NCBI GenBank assembly: GCA_020060465.1
Contig: JAGVAD010000006.1
Coordinates: forward strand, 18,755-82,754
Direction of reading: 5' to 3'
From: Anaerolineales bacterium
GTDB taxonomy: Bacteria; Chloroflexota; Anaerolineae; Anaerolineales; UBA4823
Length of the DNA: 64,000 nt
Shown here: positions 37,263 through 46,946 of the stretch, one piece after another
Position numbering within the stretch: the stretch's first letter is position 1
Layout: each line of letters begins with the position of its first letter
The notes under the pieces: model-generated
Seen by the model: the letters and a program-made list of their open reading frames with translations, nothing else
Databases searched by the model: none
Told to the model about the DNA's origin: nothing
Made by a program: the position numbers and the translations under genes

Positions 37263-38234
37263 TTATGATTGTACACGGTGTCCTCCATTCAACAAGGGAC
37301 GAGTAAGTTCCACGACCTTGGTTTGAACTTCATCAATTTCGCCGGCGATTTCGGCGCCCGAAGCTGCGGGGTGTCCTCCCCCGCCCAGGCTAACCGCAAT
37401 TTGCGAGACGTCATAGCCAGGTTGGGCGCGCCAGCTTACCTTTACACGTCCATTGGGTTGTTCCACAAAAATCATAGCGATATCCGCGCCATCTACGGCG
37501 CTCAAGATATTGATCAAATCAGCGTCGTCACGCCCAGGGTATTGGGCCGCGCGACGGTCATCCAAAGTGAGTTTCGTCCACACCAGGCGGTCGCTGCGCT
37601 CCAGGCGAGAAAGTCCTGCGCCCCAGAAGCGGACGGCTTCAAAGGTGCGATTCACCAGCGCCTGACGATACAACTCCGGTAAATTCGCGCCCTTCTCCAT
37701 CAGATCCGCCGCCAGACGTAAGGTGCGCGGCGTCATGTTGGCGGTGCGAAAACCAATTGTGTCTGTGATCAGGCCAGTCAACAACGCCGCAGCAACCGGC
37801 TGCGTCAGCGGCAGCCCCCAGACGGGCAACGCTTCGGCGATGATCTCCGCCGTCGCCGTCGCGGATACGTCTACAAGATTGATGCGGGCGAAGTTTAAAT
37901 TGGTGGCATGGTGATCTATATTGATTTCCGGCTGACGGGCGCTCCCCAACGCCGCGCCAGCGCGTTCCAGATCTGAACAATCCACAACGATCGCCAAATC
38001 GAATTCGCCCACCGGTTTGTGCAGCACCTGCTGACTGCCTTCCAAATGGCGATAGGTAAGGGGAATACCATCCTCGGAAATCATCTGCACTTGCTTCCCC
38101 GCCGCTTGAAGCGCCAGGCCCAAACCTAACAACGAGCCAATCGCATCCCCATCAGGCCGAACATGGCAAACCACCAGGCAGCGCTGTGCGCGCTGTATCA
38201 GTTGACCAGCCTGGGATAGCAAAGCCTCATTCAT
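37263..38234 (-). CDS. nrnA: DHH-family bifunctional oligoribonuclease / PAP phosphatase
   Basis: 323 residues from the ATG at 38234. The DHH motifs are VCHVRPDGDAIGSLLGLGLA, IVVDCSDLERAG and NIDHHATNLNF; the DHHA1 domain ends with VSLGGGGHPAASGAEI. Degrades nanoRNA and dephosphorylates pAp. Its start lies 8 nt inside the end of rbfA. The longer frame to 38294 adds basic residues read out of rbfA and is less likely. Confidence 0.92.
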   Translation of the reverse strand: MNEALLSQAGQLIQRAQRCLVVCHVRPDGDAIGSLLGLGLALQAAGKQVQMISEDGIPLTYRHLEGSQQVLHKPVGEFDLAIVVDCSDLERAGAALGSARQPEINIDHHATNLNFARINLVDVSATATAEIIAEALPVWGLPLTQPVAAALLTGLITDTIGFRTANMTPRTLRLAADLMEKGANLPELYRQALVNRTFEAVRFWGAGLSRLERSDRLVWTKLTLDDRRAAQYPGRDDADLINILSAVDGADIAMIFVEQPNGRVKVSWRAQPGYDVSQIAVSLGGGGHPAASGAEIAGEIDEVQTKVVELTRPLLNGGHRVQS

Positions 38235-38619
38235 CGGCACGAGACGAATCCTCCCCCTGAGCCGACCGCGCTTCATCCTCATGCAGCGAAGCAATCAACC
38301 GCTCGATACGGTCAGCGCGTTCAAAGGTTGCATCCCAGCGAAAGCGCAGGCGTGGGAAAATACGTAGCTCAATGCGTTGCGCCAGCTCGCGCCGTAAATA
38401 TCCCTGGGCGTGTTGCAAGCCCTCCAGAATTTCTTGGGCGCGAACGCTGCCTTCCAACGCCGAGACATATATATCCGCAACCGTCAATTCGCGATCCACA
38501 GTCACATCGGTCACTGAAACCCCGGCCAACCTGGGGTCAGACACCTCTTGAAGCAACATCTCCGATAATTCTTCGCGTATGCGGTCAGCAATGCGCTGCG
38601 AACGCAATTTTGAAACCAT
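38227..38619 (-). CDS. rbfA: 30S ribosome-binding factor A
   Basis: 130 residues. RSQRIADRIREELSEMLLQE, LAGVSVTDVTVDRELTVADI and RIELRIFPRLRFRWDATFERADRI follow the RbfA KH-like fold. It acts late in 30S maturation. The gap from infB is 14 bp; the C-terminal ~20 residues (Asp/Glu/Ser-rich) are a variable tail. Confidence 0.94.
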   Translation of the reverse strand: MVSKLRSQRIADRIREELSEMLLQEVSDPRLAGVSVTDVTVDRELTVADIYVSALEGSVRAQEILEGLQHAQGYLRRELAQRIELRIFPRLRFRWDATFERADRIERLIASLHEDEARSAQGEDSSRADE

Positions 38620-38633
38620 GCCTCATCCAACCT

Positions 38634-40427
38634 TTAGGCCACAGCAACTTTCTCGAGCACATAACACTCCAGCCGGTCGCCAATTTGAACATCGTCAAAT
38701 CCCTTCAAACCGATGCCGCATTCAAAACCGGCTCTCACTTCACGCACATCTTCTTGTAAATGCTTCAGCGAGGCGATTGGGCCTTCGTGTACGACCTCTC
38801 CATTGCGAATCACACGGATGCGCGCTGAACGGCGAATTTCTCCATCCAATACCCGACATCCAGCGATGTTGCCAACCTTTCTGATGGTGAACACAGCCCG
38901 CACTTCTGCATGACCAAGGACGACCTCTTTCTCTTCAGGCTCCAGCATACCTTTGAGAGCCTTCTCGACATCTTCTGTTAGGCGATAAATAATATCATAA
39001 ATCCGAATAGAGACGCCCTCGGATTCCGCCAGACGCCGAGCGGCGGGATCTGGCTGCACGTTAAAGCCGATGACAATCGCATTAGAGGCTGACGCCAACA
39101 TCACGTCGTTTTCGCCGATGTTGCCGGTCTCTGCGTACAAGATGGTGATCTTAATATCGCCTTTGTTCAGTTCGTTCAGCGACGAGATGATTGGTTCCAA
39201 GGAGCCCTGCACATCTGCTTTGATAATCAGGCGCAACTCCCGCACCTCGCCTGCCTGAAAGCGATCGAACAACTCCTCTAAGGTCACGGCGCTTTTAGCG
39301 GTTGCCGCGGCTTGCTGGCTTATCTGAGCGCGTTCGAAGACGATCTCTCGCGCCTCGCGCTCAGACTCCACCACCTGGAAGAGATCGCCGGCGACCGGGA
39401 CGTCGTTCAGACCCATCACCGAGACCGGGGTGGAAGGGCCGGCTTTATGCAACTTACGTCCGCGGTAATCGAACATTGCACGCAACCGTCCATGCGCTGT
39501 GCCCGCAACGACTACATCGCCTACCTTGAGGGTGCCGTTTTGCACCAGTAAGGTTGCCAATACGCCTTTGGCGCGGTCTCTCTCCGCTTCGATGACGGTG
39601 CCAATCACCTGCCCTTTCGGATTGGCTTTAATATCCATGCTGTCCGCAACCAATAAAATAGCTTCCAACAAGTCTTCCAGGCCAATCATGCGTTTAGCGG
39701 AGATCGGCACTACAATTGTATCGCCATCCCAATCATCCGGCACCAGACCCACCTCAGCTAATTGCTGCTTAACGCGCTCGCGGTCTGCGTTCGGCTTATC
39801 TATTTTGTTCATCGCCACAATGATAGGCACTTTGGCGGCTTTGGCGTGAGCAATGGCTTCCTTGGTCTGCGGCATCACGCCATCATCGGCGGCAACCACT
39901 AACACAACGATGTCTGCGCCTTGCGCCCCGCGCGCCCGCATGGCGGTAAAAGCCGCGTGGCCAGGCGTATCCAGAAAAGTGATCGTACGCCCTTTTAGCT
40001 CTACCTGATAAGCGCCAATGTGCTGGGTAATGCCTCCCACCTCGCCTTCAGCCACATGCGTCTGCCGTAAGGCGTCCAATAAAGTCGTTTTACCATGGTC
40101 CACATGCCCTAAAATCGTCACCACCGGCGGACGCGGAACCAAATCAGCGGGATTTTCCCCGGCAATCACACGGCGCCACAAAGGAATTTCGCCTTGATCT
40201 TCTTCCGCCGCTTCAGTGGCCTCCAGCGTGGCATCGTAGCCCATTTCAGCGGCGACAATAGCTGCCGTGTCGAAGTCAATTTGCTGATTAATATTCGCCA
40301 TCACCCCATTGGCCATCAAGCTTTTGATGATATCAATGGGGCTGGACTGTATCGCCTTGGCCAGATCCCGAACTGTAATCGTTGGGGGAAGTTCAATGGG
40401 TGTGGCGCGACGCACATTATCGCTCAT
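38634..40427 (-). CDS. infB: Translation initiation factor IF-2
   Basis: 597 residues, a short IF-2 with only ~100 residues before the G domain. [20 protein letters not shown] is the IF2-N module; G1 [12 protein letters not shown] (~108), G2 [13 protein letters not shown]3 DTPGHAAF, G4 MNKIDKPN and the C-terminal initiator-tRNA-binding domain are intact. The start at 40427 is fixed by AGGAGGTGCCAA. The 194-bp leader between ylxR and infB contains an imperfect hairpin. Confidence 0.96.
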   Translation of the reverse strand: MSDNVRRATPIELPPTITVRDLAKAIQSSPIDIIKSLMANGVMANINQQIDFDTAAIVAAEMGYDATLEATEAAEEDQGEIPLWRRVIAGENPADLVPRPPVVTILGHVDHGKTTLLDALRQTHVAEGEVGGITQHIGAYQVELKGRTITFLDTPGHAAFTAMRARGAQGADIVVLVVAADDGVMPQTKEAIAHAKAAKVPIIVAMNKIDKPNADRERVKQQLAEVGLVPDDWDGDTIVVPISAKRMIGLEDLLEAILLVADSMDIKANPKGQVIGTVIEAERDRAKGVLATLLVQNGTLKVGDVVVAGTAHGRLRAMFDYRGRKLHKAGPSTPVSVMGLNDVPVAGDLFQVVESEREAREIVFERAQISQQAAATAKSAVTLEELFDRFQAGEVRELRLIIKADVQGSLEPIISSLNELNKGDIKITILYAETGNIGENDVMLASASNAIVIGFNVQPDPAARRLAESEGVSIRIYDIIYRLTEDVEKALKGMLEPEEKEVVLGHAEVRAVFTIRKVGNIAGCRVLDGEIRRSARIRVIRNGEVVHEGPIASLKHLQEDVREVRAGFECGIGLKGFDDVQIGDRLECYVLEKVAVA

Positions 40428-40527
40428 TTGGCACCTCCTGATCATCTCTACTGTCCGTGCCCCAATGAGCGACTCAGAAAACCTGTAGTCTGCTACTCGT
40501 TCATGGCAGGCAGGACATATTCCGCGG

Positions 40528-40556
40528 CAAGACAGCCAATTTGGCTGCCTCGCCCA
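40528..40556 (-). other. Imperfect hairpin in the ylxR-infB spacer
   Basis: GGCAAGACAGCCAA pairs with TTGGCTGCCTCGCC with two mismatches, in a 194-bp spacer that otherwise holds no gene. No T-run follows on the transcribed strand, so it is an mRNA structure, perhaps a processing site, rather than a terminator. Confidence 0.35.
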
Positions 40557-40621
40557 ACTTGCGCCGCAGGGGAACCGGATGGGGCATCGGCTGCTGACTA
40601 CGAGCCGTCCGTTGGATGCGC

Positions 40622-40942
40622 CTATCCAACATGCTGCGCTTCCTCTTGCGCAGGCGCCTCTTCAGGTAAAGAGGCCATAAATGCCACCAAGGCGTCTCGA
40701 TCCTCTGGCGTTAGCTCTATCTTCAGCGCGTGGGCCAGGGCTCCCTTCAAGCCGCGCTCCCAGCACGTTTTTTGATTGTGCAGGTAAGCGCCGCGCCCAG
40801 CCGCCTTGCCGGTTGGATCCACCCGCACCGCCTCGCCTTGACGCACAATACGGATTAATGTGCGTTTCGGCAAGACTTCCTTGCAGCCCACACATGTCCG
40901 TTGGGGCAAATGTTTTCTACGAACAGTTTTTTTCTTAGGCAC
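40622..40942 (-). CDS. ylxR: YlxR-family RNA-binding protein (DUF448)
   Basis: 106 residues. LPQRTCVGCKEVLPKRTLIR and GRGAYLHNQKTCWERGLKGA are the two YlxR signature segments, with an N-terminal basic stretch (PKKKTVRRKH). Small nucleoid- or RNA-binding protein found between nusA and infB in many bacteria, exactly as here (24 bp after nusA). The acidic C-terminus is a variable tail. Confidence 0.93.
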   Translation of the reverse strand: MPKKKTVRRKHLPQRTCVGCKEVLPKRTLIRIVRQGEAVRVDPTGKAAGRGAYLHNQKTCWERGLKGALAHALKIELTPEDRDALVAFMASLPEEAPAQEEAQHVG

Positions 40943-40966
40943 TGAATCTCCCTGACACAGGATAGA

Positions 40967-42961
40967 TCAGTAGTCCCATTTCTCGTCCCAGTCCACATCG
41001 CCACGTTTGCGTTTCTTCTTTACAACCATGGCGTTGCGTTCTGGATCATACTCCATCTCAACAAACTTCTTTTTCTTCTTGCGCTTCTTCTTGCGCTCGT
41101 CCGTTTCTTCTTCATCATCCTCAACAATTTCAAATTCGACCACTTCAGGGCGTAATGAGAATAGCTGATCGAACGCGCCGAGTTCCTCTTCCGGCTCAGG
41201 CGTGGCCTCAGCAGGTTCTCCAACGGTCACCGCCTCCAACTCAGCAGCTTCTGCGACCTCTGCTTCGAGCGCAGCAGCTTCTGCCATTTCAACCGAAGCT
41301 TCGGCCTCGGCTGGCGCTTCGAGCGCGGCCTCAGCCAACGCTTCGGCAGCTTCAGCTTCGACGGCGACGGCTTCCAATTCGTCGGAAGCTGCTTCCAGAG
41401 CGGGCTCAACCACCTCTTCGCCCTCAGTTTGCGGCTCAATCTCAGCTTCTTCAACTGGCGGCAATTGCGCCAGCAGTTTATCCAATGCCTGTTGTAGCTC
41501 AGACATGGCTTTTGGCCCCATACCGCTCAGCTTCCAGATCGAGTCCGGGTCCAGCTTCATTTGCAGGATCAGGTCGCCCACGGTCTGTAAACCGGTCTCA
41601 CTGATGACTGCATAGACGCGGTCGGAAACTTCGAACTTCTCCAGCGGAATATCAAACGCCGCCGGAGGAATGGTCGCCCGCGCTTGCTGGATATACTCTT
41701 CTTCGCCGCGCTCTTCTTCCTTCTGCTGACGCAACAAACCACGCTCCACCCGATCTACAAACTGGGTCAGCAGATGATATTCTTCTGGAGTGACCGGGCG
41801 GCCTTCAGCCTTCTTAGCCAGAATCGCCTCTACCAGAGGCAATGTATCCATTTCATGTTGAGCGATCTCCGCATATTGCGGATCACTTTGTAATTTAACC
41901 AACGCGTCGTTGGCAGCTTCCGGCAGGCTCTTGATATCAATGCGCCAGGCGGTGAGTTTGGCGGCCAGGCGTGCATTCTGCCCATCGCGGCCAATCGCCA
42001 GGCTGAGCTGATCTTCCGGCACGACCACAGTGGCCGTTTTTGCGCCTTTGGACTGCTCATTGAGATAGACGCCCGAAACGCGCGCCGGGCTGAGCGCCTT
42101 AGCAATGTAAACTGCCGGATCGGGGCTCCATTCGATCACATCAATTTTCTCATCGTTCAATTCACGCACAATCGCCTGAATACGAACCCCGCGAATACCC
42201 ACGCAAGCGCCTACTGGATCCACGCCAGATTGCAGCGCTGCCACGGCGACCTTAGATCGCTGGCCTGGCTCACGAGCAATTGAACGGATCTCCACCATGC
42301 CATGATAAATCTCCGGCACTTCGTTTTCCAGCAAGCGACGCAAGAAATTCCGATGAGCGCGAGAGAGGACGATTTGCGGCCCGCGCGGCGTGGGTTTCAC
42401 TTCCAACAGCAAGGCGCGCACGCGATCATGGACGCGAAAGCGCTCATTCGGGATCATCTGGGCGCGCGGCATGATGCCCTCAGCTTTCATCTCCAGACCC
42501 AGCGTCACACCCTGAGCGTTTACCGCCTGCACCACGCCGCTGATGATCTCGCCTACCTGCTTGCTGAAATGCCGCAACTGCGTTTCACGTTCCGCCTCGC
42601 GGATGCGCTGTTGGATGACCTGACGCGCGGTCTGGGCGGCAACTCGGCCAAAATTCTTAGGTGTCGATTCAACGATCACCATGCTTCCCAGGGTCGCTTG
42701 CTCATCCACCTTGAGAGCGTCTTTTAACGCCACCTCGGTGCGCGGATCCTCCACCGAATCGACCACCTCCTTTTCGACGTAGATGGTCACTTTACCCGTT
42801 TCTGGGTCTATTACGGCATCCACATGCTGGGCGTTCGAGGCATTAACGTGCCGCCGATAGGCAGAGGCCAGCGCAGCCTGCAGCGCCTCGATCACCACCT
42901 CCTGAGGCAAGCCTTTCTCCTCCAGGACTTCATTGAATGCCAAAACAAACTCATTCTTCAT
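40967..42961 (-). CDS. nusA: Transcription elongation factor NusA with long acidic then basic C-terminal extension
   Basis: 664 residues; typical NusA is 350-500. The N-terminal polymerase-binding domain, S1 (~135-200) and two KH domains (~230-345; [39 protein letters not shown]) are intact. A helical region with a helix-hairpin-helix ([20 protein letters not shown], ~490) follows. The last ~165 residues are a low-complexity Ala/Glu tract, then [19 protein letters not shown] and an end [10 protein letters not shown]. First gene of the translation operon; rimP, usually upstream, is absent. Confidence 0.94.
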   Translation of the reverse strand: MKNEFVLAFNEVLEEKGLPQEVVIEALQAALASAYRRHVNASNAQHVDAVIDPETGKVTIYVEKEVVDSVEDPRTEVALKDALKVDEQATLGSMVIVESTPKNFGRVAAQTARQVIQQRIREAERETQLRHFSKQVGEIISGVVQAVNAQGVTLGLEMKAEGIMPRAQMIPNERFRVHDRVRALLLEVKPTPRGPQIVLSRAHRNFLRRLLENEVPEIYHGMVEIRSIAREPGQRSKVAVAALQSGVDPVGACVGIRGVRIQAIVRELNDEKIDVIEWSPDPAVYIAKALSPARVSGVYLNEQSKGAKTATVVVPEDQLSLAIGRDGQNARLAAKLTAWRIDIKSLPEAANDALVKLQSDPQYAEIAQHEMDTLPLVEAILAKKAEGRPVTPEEYHLLTQFVDRVERGLLRQQKEEERGEEEYIQQARATIPPAAFDIPLEKFEVSDRVYAVISETGLQTVGDLILQMKLDPDSIWKLSGMGPKAMSELQQALDKLLAQLPPVEEAEIEPQTEGEEVVEPALEAASDELEAVAVEAEAAEALAEAALEAPAEAEASVEMAEAAALEAEVAEAAELEAVTVGEPAEATPEPEEELGAFDQLFSLRPEVVEFEIVEDDEEETDERKKKRKKKKKFVEMEYDPERNAMVVKKKRKRGDVDWDEKWDY

Positions 42962-42990
42962 TGCAATTTCTCCGCAAGAAGCTCATCGCT

Positions 42991-43068
42991 CCCACTTTCC
43001 AGGCGTTTTTGTTATAGCCTGGATGATTCTTCCATTACATGCAGAAAAGTGGGGGTTGCCCACTTTTC
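42991..43068 (-). promoter_or_regulatory. nusA leader with competing hairpins
   Basis: On the minus strand GAAAAGTGGG (43068-43059) pairs with CCCCCACTTTTC (43055-43044), a terminator-like stem with its own U-run. A third copy, GGAAAGTGGG (43000-42991), can pair with the same CCCACTTTTC arm. A second hairpin CCAGGC/GCCTGG (43024-42999) lies between and overlaps the third copy. The arrangement suits attenuation, with NusA itself as a possible sensor. Confidence 0.5.
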
Positions 43069-43107
43069 GTCAATGCCAGTAGCGTCGCCGCTAACCGAAG
43101 TGCTAAC

Positions 43108-43136
43108 ATTTTAGCATAGATACAAAAGGAATGCAA
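43108..43136 (-). promoter_or_regulatory. Promoter for the nusA operon
   Basis: TTGCAT, 17 bp, TAAAAT on the minus strand, about 147 bp upstream of the nusA ATG. Predicted start near 43101, so the leader would include the competing hairpins. Confidence 0.6.
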
Positions 43137-43162
43137 GATGCGCAAAATGATCTAACGAATTA

Positions 43163-43705
43163 TTAACTTTGACGTTGAGTCAGCGCCTTCTCCATACGCC
43201 AGGCAGGCTCATGCACCTCGCGGCGGCGGCCTGTATCATCCAGATACGACCACTCCCCCGCCTCCTCTGCGACCACCTGGTAACTATGCTGTTGATAAAA
43301 GCGCAGCGCGGCGACATTTTCTCGCGCAACGTTCAGGGTAACAAACAGAAAACGGCGCTGTAACAAATCTTCTTCAACAATCTGCAACATACGTCCGCCG
43401 ATGCCCACGCCGCGATAGGCCGGCTGGATACGGAATCCATAAATGTATGCCCGCCGAACGCCATCCGCCAACTCTCTGCGCCCACTGGAAAGTTGCACAA
43501 ACACCTGGCCGATGATGCCCACATCTGGCAATTCGGCCACCCACATCAAAGCTTTACCCTGGCAGGCGCTGCGATAGATATCTGCATAGAGGCGGCGGAA
43601 ATGACGGTATTCGCCGCCCCACTCTAACGCCGGCAGATCCTCGCCGCGCAACAGCCGAATGATCACTTGCTCTGTCAGCGGTTGTTTTTCGAGATATTCC
43701 ATCAT
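43163..43705 (-). CDS. GNAT-family N-acetyltransferase
   Basis: 180 residues. The acetyl-CoA pyrophosphate loop RIQPAYRGVGIGGRMLQIVE and ARENVAALRFYQQHSYQVVA are GNAT/RimI-like; IIGQVFVQLSSG is beta-4. Acetylates an unknown amine. Starts at ATG-ATG behind GGATGCTGG, 49 bp after the tRNA nucleotidyltransferase gene on the same strand, so probably co-transcribed. Confidence 0.85.
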   Translation of the reverse strand: MMEYLEKQPLTEQVIIRLLRGEDLPALEWGGEYRHFRRLYADIYRSACQGKALMWVAELPDVGIIGQVFVQLSSGRRELADGVRRAYIYGFRIQPAYRGVGIGGRMLQIVEEDLLQRRFLFVTLNVARENVAALRFYQQHSYQVVAEEAGEWSYLDDTGRRREVHEPAWRMEKALTQRQS

Positions 43706-43754
43706 CCAGCATCCATCAACAAACCCGATTCAACCCAACTTCCCATGCGGCGGT

Positions 43755-46376
43755 CTAGCTCGACGTCACAGCAGCAGCATCCTCTCCTTCCAGCAATTGC
43801 CTCAGGAGAGTTTGTTCTTGCTCCGCGGAAGTGATTTCACCGTCCAGCCATGCGGTACGCAGACGCTCCAAAATCGCACGATAGCGCGGGCCAGGCGTCA
43901 ACCCCAGGGAGCGCAGAGCATCTCCATCTGTAACAGGCTTTACGTTTTGCCAACGCGTTGCGTAAGCGTGCAACGTCTTCCGCAGACGGGCGTCCGTTGT
44001 AGCCAGGTACAGCGCATAGCGAGCCAGGGCTGGCGCTTGCTCCAAAATTGCGGTCGCCTGGCTGGGGGTGGCTTGCGCTAAAAGCTGCCGCTCTCCCCAC
44101 AATTTACACGCCGCCTGGATGACACGCGAGAGTTGGGCGGGCAATTTGAGCCGACGCGCGATGCTATCGGCGATCTCTTCTGGCAACGTGATCAGCCAAA
44201 GAGTGTAACCCAAATCCTGGCGCAGCGTAGCCATATTGGCAGAAAGGCCCCACTCCGCTTCAGGGTGTATGTCTTGCAACATTTCCAGGCGTGTAAAATG
44301 CCAGTCGTCCCAGGCAAGATTGGGATGAATGAACGAGAGCAAATCCAACTCTTTCAACCGGTTGATGATCTGCGGCGCAGAACTGCTGTTTAAGATGTGG
44401 TTTAACTCATGACGTATGCGGTCGCCCGAAAGGCGCTCGATGAGCGGACGCGCTTCCAATAGCAATTGCATGGTGCGTTCTTCAATACGAAAGGCGAATC
44501 GCTGCTCAAAACGCACTGCCCGCAGAATGCGCGTGGGGTCGTCAACAAAAGACAACGAATGCAGCACACGCACCACGCCATGCCGTAGATCATCCAGCCC
44601 GCCCCAATAGTCGTAAAGTGCGCCGTAATGTCGCCCATCCAAACGCAAAGCCAGGGTATTGATGGTGAAATCTCGCCGATGCAAATCCAACTTGATGCTG
44701 CCGCGCTCCACAGTAGGCAGGGCAGTGGGATGCGTGTAAAACTCGGTGCGCGCCGACACCAGGTCAACCGTTGATAAACCGGCTACCGAAAACTGACAGG
44801 GCGGTGATTCGCCTTTGCCATCCAGATGCCATTTGGCGGTGCCAAAACGCGCATGGCCGGTCACCCGCCCGCCGTAGCGCTCTGCCAGCGCCCGCGCCAG
44901 AGCAATTGCTTCCCCCTCGACCACCAGGTCAAAGTCCAGGCTGGGGCGCTCCATCAACAGATCGCGGACAAATCCGCCCACTAAATAGAGCGCTGAACGC
45001 TGCTCATACGCCATTTCGGCAATGGCTTTCAATAAATTCAGGCGGTCGGCCGGCAATGCGCTCTCCAGCCGAGAAGCCAGGTTCATCCGCCCCGGAGGCG
45101 GCGTATCGGGCAAGAGGTTCTTGAGCAGGTCCGTACGGGTGACAATACCCACCAATTCACCCGTCTGTGGGTCCACCACCGGCACCTGCCCCCAACCGGT
45201 ATCGGTGACAATGCGCTGCACTTTCTCGATCGAATCGTTCGGCGATACCGTGTAATTGCCAGCGTCCATAATTTTCGATACCGGATATTTCAACTTATGC
45301 GAAATTGTGCGATCCACTGCCCGCCGCGTCACCAAACCCACCACCTTGCCGTTTTCGACCACCGGATAACCTTCGTAACCGTATAACCGCATACGGCGAT
45401 GAGCTTCTTCCACCGGCGTGTTTGGCGACAGCACCTGCGGGCTACGCGACATAATTTGAGCAACTGTAATCGCTGGGCGAACATATTCCGGTAGGGATTG
45501 CACCAATTCCGCGTGAACGCTTTCCAGGTCGCGCCCGCGAATCAAACACGCCGCTGCTCGCTCGTGGCCGCCGCCGCCGAAGCGCGCTGCCACCGCCGAT
45601 ACATCAATCTGATCGTTGGTCGAACGTGCAATGAACTGCACGCCGCCGCGGGTGGTGACCAGTACGAAAATTGCCTCCGGGTCGAGCAAATCACGCAGCT
45701 TATGAGTGATTGAGGACAGCTCCTCATCCATATCCTGCGCCTGTCCAACAGCCACGACGATGCTATGACCATGTATGTTGTAATGCTCAGCGGAAGCGCG
45801 CAGCCGGTTGTACAACGCCTGTTGGCTCTGTGAAAGCGGGTGGTTGAGGAAATCGCTGGCGATGCTCAGGTTTGCCCCTTGTTCCAGCAACAAAGCCGCG
45901 GCGCGTAAATCCCGTGCAGTGGTGCGTGTATAAGTTAACGAGCCAGTATCTTCATAGATACCTAATAACATCAATGTGGCATAAGCCGGGCTGATCGGCC
46001 CGTTATGTTCATGCAGCGCCTCGACAAAAACCGTGGTGGTGGCGCCAATATCATGCGTCGTCACGCTCCAGGTGGATGGCAGCCCTTCGCGCAATGGGTG
46101 ATGATCAATCACATCCACTCGCGTCTCGGCGTTCATGCCGCGCACGCTCACCAACGACTGGGTATCTACCAACGTGACTTTTTCAATCGGCTGATTAGGC
46201 AAATCGCGCGGATCCACAAACGGCAATTCAGCGCCATATAAAGCCAAAAAGGCGCGCACGTTGCGGTTCATGCGCCGCGGAAGTACGGGAATAGCAGTTT
46301 CCAACAGCAGATAAGCCCCCAACAGGGAGCCCATCGCGTCGAAATCCGCCTGTTCATGGGTAAGGATAATATGCAT
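43755..46376 (-). CDS. cca: tRNA nucleotidyltransferase / poly(A) polymerase family protein with DHH and CBS domains
   Basis: 873 residues. Residues ~1-300 are a DHH phosphoesterase-like module (HEQADFDAMGSLLGAYLLLE, VDVIDHHPLREG, FGGGGHERAA). Two CBS motifs follow (~305-430), then the class II nucleotidyltransferase head (~450-600; LYLVGGFVRDLLMERPSLDF with catalytic DFDLVVEG) and RNA-binding neck/tail. Adds all or part of the 3' CCA of tRNA; long DHH-CBS forms in other phyla may be A-adding only, and no separate CC-adding enzyme is in the window. A TATAAT 8 nt before the ATG suggests leaderless transcription. Confidence 0.88.
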   Translation of the reverse strand: MHIILTHEQADFDAMGSLLGAYLLLETAIPVLPRRMNRNVRAFLALYGAELPFVDPRDLPNQPIEKVTLVDTQSLVSVRGMNAETRVDVIDHHPLREGLPSTWSVTTHDIGATTTVFVEALHEHNGPISPAYATLMLLGIYEDTGSLTYTRTTARDLRAAALLLEQGANLSIASDFLNHPLSQSQQALYNRLRASAEHYNIHGHSIVVAVGQAQDMDEELSSITHKLRDLLDPEAIFVLVTTRGGVQFIARSTNDQIDVSAVAARFGGGGHERAAACLIRGRDLESVHAELVQSLPEYVRPAITVAQIMSRSPQVLSPNTPVEEAHRRMRLYGYEGYPVVENGKVVGLVTRRAVDRTISHKLKYPVSKIMDAGNYTVSPNDSIEKVQRIVTDTGWGQVPVVDPQTGELVGIVTRTDLLKNLLPDTPPPGRMNLASRLESALPADRLNLLKAIAEMAYEQRSALYLVGGFVRDLLMERPSLDFDLVVEGEAIALARALAERYGGRVTGHARFGTAKWHLDGKGESPPCQFSVAGLSTVDLVSARTEFYTHPTALPTVERGSIKLDLHRRDFTINTLALRLDGRHYGALYDYWGGLDDLRHGVVRVLHSLSFVDDPTRILRAVRFEQRFAFRIEERTMQLLLEARPLIERLSGDRIRHELNHILNSSSAPQIINRLKELDLLSFIHPNLAWDDWHFTRLEMLQDIHPEAEWGLSANMATLRQDLGYTLWLITLPEEIADSIARRLKLPAQLSRVIQAACKLWGERQLLAQATPSQATAILEQAPALARYALYLATTDARLRKTLHAYATRWQNVKPVTDGDALRSLGLTPGPRYRAILERLRTAWLDGEITSAEQEQTLLRQLLEGEDAAAVTSS

Positions 46377-46384
46377 CAGAACGT

Positions 46385-46392
46385 ATTATAAT
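46385..46392. promoter_or_regulatory. Palindromic ATTATAAT, overlapping divergent -10 elements
   Basis: On the minus strand TATAAT (46390-46385) lies 8 nt from the cca ATG. On the plus strand TATAAT (46387-46392) lies 12 nt from the 46405 ATG. The minus -35 candidate is TTCATT at 17 bp. Only 28 bp separate the two start codons, so the promoters must compete. Confidence 0.55.
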
Positions 46393-46404
46393 TGGTTTGC
46401 CATC

Positions 46405-46635
46405 ATGAATGAACCAACGGGCGCGAATCTCGAAATTCTCTGGGAACTATTGCTCTCCCGCCAGCCGGAAGAAGTGTTAAAGGCATTCAACCGCCTGACG
46501 CGGCAGGAACAAGTCGCGGTGACGGCGCATCTTCAGCGCATGGCGACAGAAATCGGCTGGCATCCAGAACAACGGCGGTCAGCGCTGGCGGCGCTGGCCG
46601 CGCTGAGCAGCCAACCGCACAACGAAAAAGGATAA
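46405..46635 (+). CDS. Small helical hypothetical protein
   Basis: 76 residues, not recognised; helical (EILWELLLSRQPEEVLKAFN, RLTRQEQVAVTAHLQRMA). Starts 12 nt after a consensus -10, so nearly leaderless. It heads a run of four closely spaced plus-strand genes, with the MazG-like gene 8 nt downstream. Confidence 0.65.
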   Translation: MNEPTGANLEILWELLLSRQPEEVLKAFNRLTRQEQVAVTAHLQRMATEIGWHPEQRRSALAALAALSSQPHNEKG

Positions 46636-46643
46636 ATTACGCC

Positions 46644-46946
46644 ATGAACCTTGCCGAACTCACCGAGGCGATGCACCAATTTGTCAGCGCCCAGGGTTGG
46701 TATCAGAGCGACAGCCCGCGCCCGCAAACTCTGCGCAACCTGGCTATCTCCCTTAGTTTGGAAGCTAATGAGGTGCTGGAGCATTTTCAATGGACGGAGC
46801 GACTGGATGATCCACGCGCCCTGGCAGATGAACTGGCGGATGTTGCCCTGTACCTGCTGCAAATCGCCAGCATCGCGGGCATTGATCTGGAACAGGCCGT
46901 CCTGGACAAGCTAGACAAGAACTACCAGCGGAAGTGGGAAACATGA
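46644..46946 (+). CDS. MazG-like nucleotide pyrophosphohydrolase
   Basis: 100 residues. SLEANEVLEHFQW and DELADVALYLLQIASI give the metal-binding Glu/Asp pattern of all-alpha NTP pyrophosphatases (RS21-C6/dCTPase type). Removes aberrant or excess NTPs in the cytoplasm. Its TGA overlaps the next ATG by 4 nt. Confidence 0.88.
   Translation: MNLAELTEAMHQFVSAQGWYQSDSPRPQTLRNLAISLSLEANEVLEHFQWTERLDDPRALADELADVALYLLQIASIAGIDLEQAVLDKLDKNYQRKWET

Noticed and set aside
41155..41615. Ser/Ala- and Arg/Leu-rich plus-strand frames
   Set aside because: Artefacts of the Ala/Glu low-complexity tract of nusA read antisense.
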